A stretch of 64,000 bases of DNA from Akkermansia muciniphila (GTDB lineage: Bacteria; Verrucomicrobiota; Verrucomicrobiia; Verrucomicrobiales; Akkermansiaceae): the NCBI RefSeq assembly GCF_900184965.1, contig NZ_FXYA01000213.1, positions 62,001-126,000 of the forward strand. Reading direction: 5' to 3'. The notes under the pieces are model-generated. The model made no database searches, was not told the DNA's origin, and saw only the letters and a program-made list of their open reading frames with translations. Numbering within the stretch: position 1 is the first letter of the stretch; every line of letters begins with the position of its first letter. The position numbers were made by a program, and so were the translations under genes. Positions 60,293 to 64,000 of the stretch are shown in pieces.

Positions 60293-61162
60293 ATGAAACC
60301 GGTCATTGGATACACGCTGGGCGACCAGTCGGGCATAGGCCCGGAAGTCATTTCCGCCGCGCTTGCTTCCGGAGAACTCCCGGAAGGCGCGGAATACCGC
60401 CTCATCGGCAAGAGAGAGAATCTTCCCCTGGGCAGACCTAACGCGGAATCCGCCAAACACGCCTTCGACCATCTGGAACAGGCGGCCCATGCCCTGCGGG
60501 AAGGAACGGTGGACGCTGTCGTCACCGCCCCCGTCTGCAAGGAAACCCTGCATGAGGCAGGCTTCCGCTGGCCGGGGCAGACGGAATTCTTTGCAGAACG
60601 CCTGGAAACGAACAATTACGCCATGTGCCTGACCGGAAAACGGTTGACGGTGGGGCTGGCAACCATCCACACCTCCCTCCAAAGCGTGCCTGCCCTGCTG
60701 AAAACAGAGGAACTGGTCCGCATCGGAACCCTGCTGAAAGACTTCTGCATCCGCAAGGGAATCATGCGCCCGCGTATCGCCCTGGCAGCCCTGAACCCCC
60801 ACGCCGGGGAACACGGCGCTTTCGGCGATGAAGATGAAGCCATCATTACCCCGGCCGTGGAACGACTGAGGAGGATCAATACGGATGCCGCATTTGACGG
60901 GCCTTCCGTCCCGGACTGCGTGTACCGGGATGCCGTGGAAGGGAACTATGACGCCGTGCTGGCCCCTTACCATGACCAGGGATTGATTCCTCTGAAGCTG
61001 GTGGACTTCCATACCGCCGTCAACGTCACCCTGGGCCTGCCCCGCCCCCGGCTGAGCCCGGACCACGGAACCGCCTTCAACCTGGCGGGCACCGGAAAGG
61101 CCAATCCGTCCAGCACCATCCACGCTTTCCAGCTGGCCGTACAGATGGCGCAGACGCGTTAA
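60293..61162 (+). CDS. pdxA: 4-hydroxythreonine-4-phosphate dehydrogenase
   Basis: The product has 289 residues, somewhat shorter than typical 325-335-residue PdxA. Family marks are GYTLGDQSGIGPEVISAALA, VVTAPVCKETLHEAGF, LAALNPHAGEHGAFGDEDEA, and LAPYHDQGLIPLKLVDFH with the metal His in PYHDQG, plus LSPDHGTAFNLAGTGKANPS. It serves pyridoxal 5'-phosphate synthesis. The short length lies mainly in the N-terminal half. Confidence 0.9.
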   Translation: MKPVIGYTLGDQSGIGPEVISAALASGELPEGAEYRLIGKRENLPLGRPNAESAKHAFDHLEQAAHALREGTVDAVVTAPVCKETLHEAGFRWPGQTEFFAERLETNNYAMCLTGKRLTVGLATIHTSLQSVPALLKTEELVRIGTLLKDFCIRKGIMRPRIALAALNPHAGEHGAFGDEDEAIITPAVERLRRINTDAAFDGPSVPDCVYRDAVEGNYDAVLAPYHDQGLIPLKLVDFHTAVNVTLGLPRPRLSPDHGTAFNLAGTGKANPSSTIHAFQLAVQMAQTR

Positions 61163-61597
61163 CGTTTTTCTTCTTTCCGGAGCTCTTCCCGCCACACCCT
61201 GCGCAAGACAAAGCTGTTCCGGAGGGGAACAAAGCCCTTCTGCCCGTGGCAGCAACCGCTCCAGCGGATCTGCCTCCCGCCAGTTCCTCCTTTTTTTGCA
61301 GGAAAAGGAATCCTTTACCCGGGAAAAGATCATATCCTAAGTTGCGGCGTCCACTTCTTTTCCGTACGGCACCCGCCAAGCGAACGCCGGAATCGTCTCT
61401 CCTACAGCAAAGGCTGCCGGCAGGAAACGCCATGCAGAACAATTCTTCCGTGCCTCGGAGAGAGTAAAACGCAGGAAACGGCATGTTCCCGGAAACAAGG
61501 TAAAAAATAGGCTTGCTTTCTGAAGGCAATCATTGCACCTTACTTGCCCGCAAGGTGCGCACCGTTCGCACGACACATTTCTAATTATCACAAGACC
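61163..61597. other. Intergenic region upstream of rpsF
   Basis: No gene is supported in 435 bases. The plus-strand frame at 61246-61467 has no protein-like features. A hairpin lies close to the rpsF start (see entry). Confidence 0.5.
61535..61558 (+). promoter_or_regulatory. Stem-loop in rpsF leader
   Basis: GCACCTT and AAGGTGC form a 7-bp stem with a 10-base loop, 39 bases before the rpsF ATG, followed by GCACCG. Many rpsF leaders fold to bind S6:S18. I cannot show the full consensus here. Confidence 0.35.
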
Positions 61598-61882
61598 ATG
61601 AGAAATTACGAAGCTCTTATCGTATTCAACATGAAGGGTACGGAAACTCCCGTTGAAGAGTTGATCAGCACCGTAGCCGCCGCGATGAAGGAAGAAGGCG
61701 CCGACATCACCGCCACGGAAAACGCCGGCCGCCGCGAATTCGCCTACGAATCCAACCACCTTTCCGCCGGGCAGTATGTGACCTACACGTTCTCTGCGGA
61801 ACCTTCCGCCATCAGGCCCATCCGCGAACGCCTTCGCCTGAATCCCCAGATTCACCTTCAGTATTACAAGGTGCTCGGCTAA
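61598..61882 (+). CDS. rpsF: 30S ribosomal protein S6
   Basis: The product has 94 residues from ATG 61598 (MRNYEALIVFNMKGTETPVE). The S6 pattern includes RREFAYESNHLSAGQYVTYT and RLNPQIHLQYYKVLG. It binds 16S rRNA with S18. It appears monocistronic here: it has its own terminator and no ssb, rpsR or rplI follows within the window. Confidence 0.9.
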   Translation: MRNYEALIVFNMKGTETPVEELISTVAAAMKEEGADITATENAGRREFAYESNHLSAGQYVTYTFSAEPSAIRPIRERLRLNPQIHLQYYKVLG

Positions 61883-61927
61883 ATCAGGCCCATGCGGACG
61901 AAGTTTCCGCTCCTTGCTTTTTTACCA

Positions 61928-61962
61928 AAAGGACCGCTCCCGTGAAGGGGCGGTTCTTTTTT
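61928..61962 (+). terminator. rpsF terminator
   Basis: A G+C-rich hairpin (GGACCGCTCC pairing with GGGGCGGTTC, with G-U pairs) and a loop of 5 bases is followed by TTTTTTTCTT. Confidence 0.85.
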
Positions 61963-62169
61963 TCTTAGGTACTGCCCTCCCTTCCCCTCTGAAGGCAAAG
62001 CTCCCTGCTCAACAAATATTCCCCGCCTCTAAAGCAATATTGATCAGGAACCGGCAATAAGAGACTAATCGGCCGCTCTTCGAGAATCACGCTTCATTTG
62101 ATTCACCGCTCATCCTGCCCCTTGCTGTCAGGAAAAAGAGCGGCAGTCTGTGAGCCGGCAATTTCCGCC

Positions 62170-62778
62170 TTACAGGGAAATAAAGTTTTCCAGCAGTTTC
62201 ACGCCCAGTTTCTGGCTCTTTTCCGGATGAAACTGGGTGGCGACCAGATTGCCGCATCTGACAGCGGCCGCAAAACGCACGCCGTAGGTGCAGAAAGCGG
62301 CAATCAGGGATTCATCCTCCGGCTGAGGATAATAGGAATGCACGAAATAAAAGTACGGTTCCTTCCCCATGCCTTTCCAGATGGGATCGGCGGGATCGGC
62401 TAGAGCCACGCTGTTCCAACCCATGTGAGGCACCTTGAGTTCCGATTCTGAAAACCGGACCACGCGCCCCTTGAGGATTCCCAGTCCGGGGACCTGTTCG
62501 TCTTCCTCCCCGCTTTCAAAAAGGACCTGATAGCCCACGCAAATGCCCAGAAAAGGCCTGTCCCGCTCTATCCACTCCCGAACCAGGGGCACCAGATTCT
62601 GGCGGCGCAGCTTTTCCGCACAGTCGCCGAAGGCGCCCACGCCTGGAAGAACCAAATGAGTTACGCCCGCCGCATCTTCCGGCGTACGCACCAGGTGCCC
62701 CGTCACGCCGGCGGCCTCAAAGGTGTTCAGCACACTGCGGAGATTGCCCGCACCGTAATCAATCACGCCCAGTTTCAT
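62170..62778 (-). CDS. hisH: Imidazole glycerol phosphate synthase glutaminase subunit
   Basis: The product has 202 residues. The class I amidotransferase triad is visible: LVLPGVGAFGD, the nucleophile in LGICVGYQVLFESGEE, and His/Glu in ATQFHPEKSQKLG. It supplies ammonia to HisF in histidine synthesis. It lies 5 bases downstream of hisB. HisA and HisF are not in the window. Confidence 0.95.
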   Translation of the reverse strand: MKLGVIDYGAGNLRSVLNTFEAAGVTGHLVRTPEDAAGVTHLVLPGVGAFGDCAEKLRRQNLVPLVREWIERDRPFLGICVGYQVLFESGEEDEQVPGLGILKGRVVRFSESELKVPHMGWNSVALADPADPIWKGMGKEPYFYFVHSYYPQPEDESLIAAFCTYGVRFAAAVRCGNLVATQFHPEKSQKLGVKLLENFISL

Positions 62779-62783
62779 GTATT

Positions 62784-63374
62784 TTACAGCATTCCCTTGG
62801 TTGAAGGCAGCGTCCCGGCGGCCCGGGGATCAATCGCCGCAGCCTGCCGCAACGCATGCGCGATGCCCTTGAAGACAGATTCCGCAATGTGGTGGCCATC
62901 CCTGCCGTAAAGCACTTCCACATGCAGGTTGCAACGCAGGTTATTGGCCAGCGCGCGGCAGAATTCCTCGCAAAGGGTCAGCGGAAAGTTGGGAGCATCC
63001 GGCAAACCGCCTTCCGGGATACGGAAAGCAACATACGGGCGGTTGCTCAAATCCATCACCACGCGCGTAAGAGTTTCATCCATGGGCAGGTAGGAACAGC
63101 CGTAGCGGACAATGCCCTTTTTGTCCCCCAGCGCATTTTTAAGGCATTCCCCCAAAACGATTCCCACATCCTCCACCGTGTGGTGGGCGTCCACTTCCAG
63201 GTCTCCGCGGGCCTGAAGGGTCAGGTCCATCAGGGAATGGCGGGCCAGTAAGTCCAGCATGTGGTCAAAAAATGCATGCCCCGTTGCGACGGCGGCGCAT
63301 CCCGTGCCGTCCAGGTTCAGTTCCATGCTGATGTCCGTTTCACCCGTGACCCGTTTGCAAGAAGCGTTCCTCAT
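62784..63374 (-). CDS. hisB: Imidazoleglycerol-phosphate dehydratase
   Basis: The product has 196 residues. The two HHxxE-type metal sites are visible as [16 protein letters not shown] and [33 protein letters not shown] and [19 protein letters not shown] are typical. It is the stand-alone form without the phosphatase domain. It catalyses step 6 of histidine synthesis and is co-transcribed with hisH. Confidence 0.95.
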   Translation of the reverse strand: MRNASCKRVTGETDISMELNLDGTGCAAVATGHAFFDHMLDLLARHSLMDLTLQARGDLEVDAHHTVEDVGIVLGECLKNALGDKKGIVRYGCSYLPMDETLTRVVMDLSNRPYVAFRIPEGGLPDAPNFPLTLCEEFCRALANNLRCNLHVEVLYGRDGHHIAESVFKGIAHALRQAAAIDPRAAGTLPSTKGML

Positions 63375-63660
63375 GCAGCACTTCTATACTGAAGACGCGG
63401 CGGAAGAAAGCAGGAAATATCGCATGGGAAAAGATTTGCCCTCTTCTTCCCGCAAAAAACCATGCAGACCGTCAAAGGAACACGCCTCCGGCCCCGCTCC
63501 GACAGAAAAATTTCAGGAATCTTTAACGACAAATTGCGCAAAACCGACGGACGGAAAGCCTGACGGATAGGATAGAATCAACCCATACTTGATCCATCCC
63601 ATCCGCAAACGCTATTTCCGACATGTTTCCCTGGAGCGTTTTCTCCGGAAAACGGCAGAA

Positions 63661-64000
63661 TTATTTCTTTTGGGCCTTGGCCGCCTCGTCTCTTTCCTTC
63701 TGGCGCTTCTTATCCCGGTCTTCACGGGCTTTGCGCGCCGCTTCCGCACGTTCGGCACGTTCACGGGCACGCTGTTCCCGCAATCCCACGCGCACCGTTT
63801 CCGTCAGTTCCTCATAGTATTCCCTGGGAACCCGGGCGGTCCGGAGCTCCGTCAGAACCTCCATAGCCTCGTCAAATTTTTTCTCGTCACACAGATTCCA
63901 GGCCTTTTCCAGCGCAGCGGAACCGGCTCCGTTTTCCGGGTCCTGTTTTTTTAAGCGTTCCGCATCCGTAGCGGCTACCAGTTTAAGGTCTCTCATGGCT
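63661..64000 (-). CDS. Charged helical protein, partial at the right edge
   Basis: At least 111 residues are visible. An ATG lies at 63996, but the frame may start outside the window. The C-terminal half is almost entirely Arg/Glu/Lys/Ala in a helical pattern (RERAERAEAARKAREDRDKK). The N-terminal part (AGSAALEKAWNLCDEKKFDE) may be TPR-like. Family unknown. Confidence 0.5.
   Translation of the reverse strand, partial: AMRDLKLVAATDAERLKKQDPENGAGSAALEKAWNLCDEKKFDEAMEVLTELRTARVPREYYEELTETVRVGLREQRARERAERAEAARKAREDRDKKRQKERDEAAKAQKK

Overview
The window looks like a chromosome segment of a Verrucomicrobiota bacterium, most likely an Akkermansia-type gut species. This is an inference from moderately high GC, a fused SecDF, genes with little Shine-Dalgarno signal, and the housekeeping gene set. 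I could not run a database search. About 36.8 kb at the left is prophage DNA. The remaining 27 kb is ordinary host chromosome with one notable exception, an orphan phage-type capsid gene.

Phage region, read right to left (the late genes are on the minus strand). A tyrosine integrase (35.7-36.7 kb) abuts the host secDF gene. Nine small early genes run on the plus strand (32.2-35.7 kb). They include a PAPS-reductase-like protein, an HNH nuclease and an excisionase-like protein, but no recognisable replication gene. A divergent repressor (31.7-32.1 kb) is separated from them by three matching operators. Next come an accessory block (29.7-31.6 kb) with a secreted protein, a zinc-ribbon membrane protein and a BRCT-ended protein, and then a tRNA-Glu with its own terminator. 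The late operon follows: small and large terminase (GpA type), gpW-like connector, lambda-type portal, ClpP-type protease/scaffold, capsid, neck, tail tube, tail chaperones joined by a -1 frameshift site, tape measure, distal tail proteins, a glycosyltransferase, a tail fibre and a lysis cassette. Two AT-rich plus-strand genes (a DUF2971 protein and a small membrane protein) sit inside this operon like morons. A perfect 24-bp repeat occurs at four gene junctions.

Directly behind the endolysin, in the same direction, lies a second, unrelated head module (1-7.0 kb). It has a DUF935/Mu gp29-type portal split by an A9 run, a virion morphogenesis protein, a Mu-I-type protease/scaffold, a capsid, connectors and a tail tube, and it is cut off by the left window edge. 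No second terminase is visible, so this is either two prophages in tandem or a composite element.

Host region (36.9-64 kb): secDF, a polysaccharide deacetylase lipoprotein, a LolA-like protein, pgeF (yfiH), the orphan capsid gene with a strong terminator, aroD-menA with two envelope genes, gluQ, an SLC13/TrkA-C transporter, yicC-gmk, an AvtA-like aminotransferase, envelope and thioredoxin-like proteins, zupT, a double-DUF805 protein, pfkA, an S11 carboxypeptidase homologue lacking its catalytic lysine, pdxA, rpsF and hisB-hisH. The strongest candidates for something new are the lone capsid gene, which may be a domesticated shell, and the repeat-punctuated late operon with its second head module.
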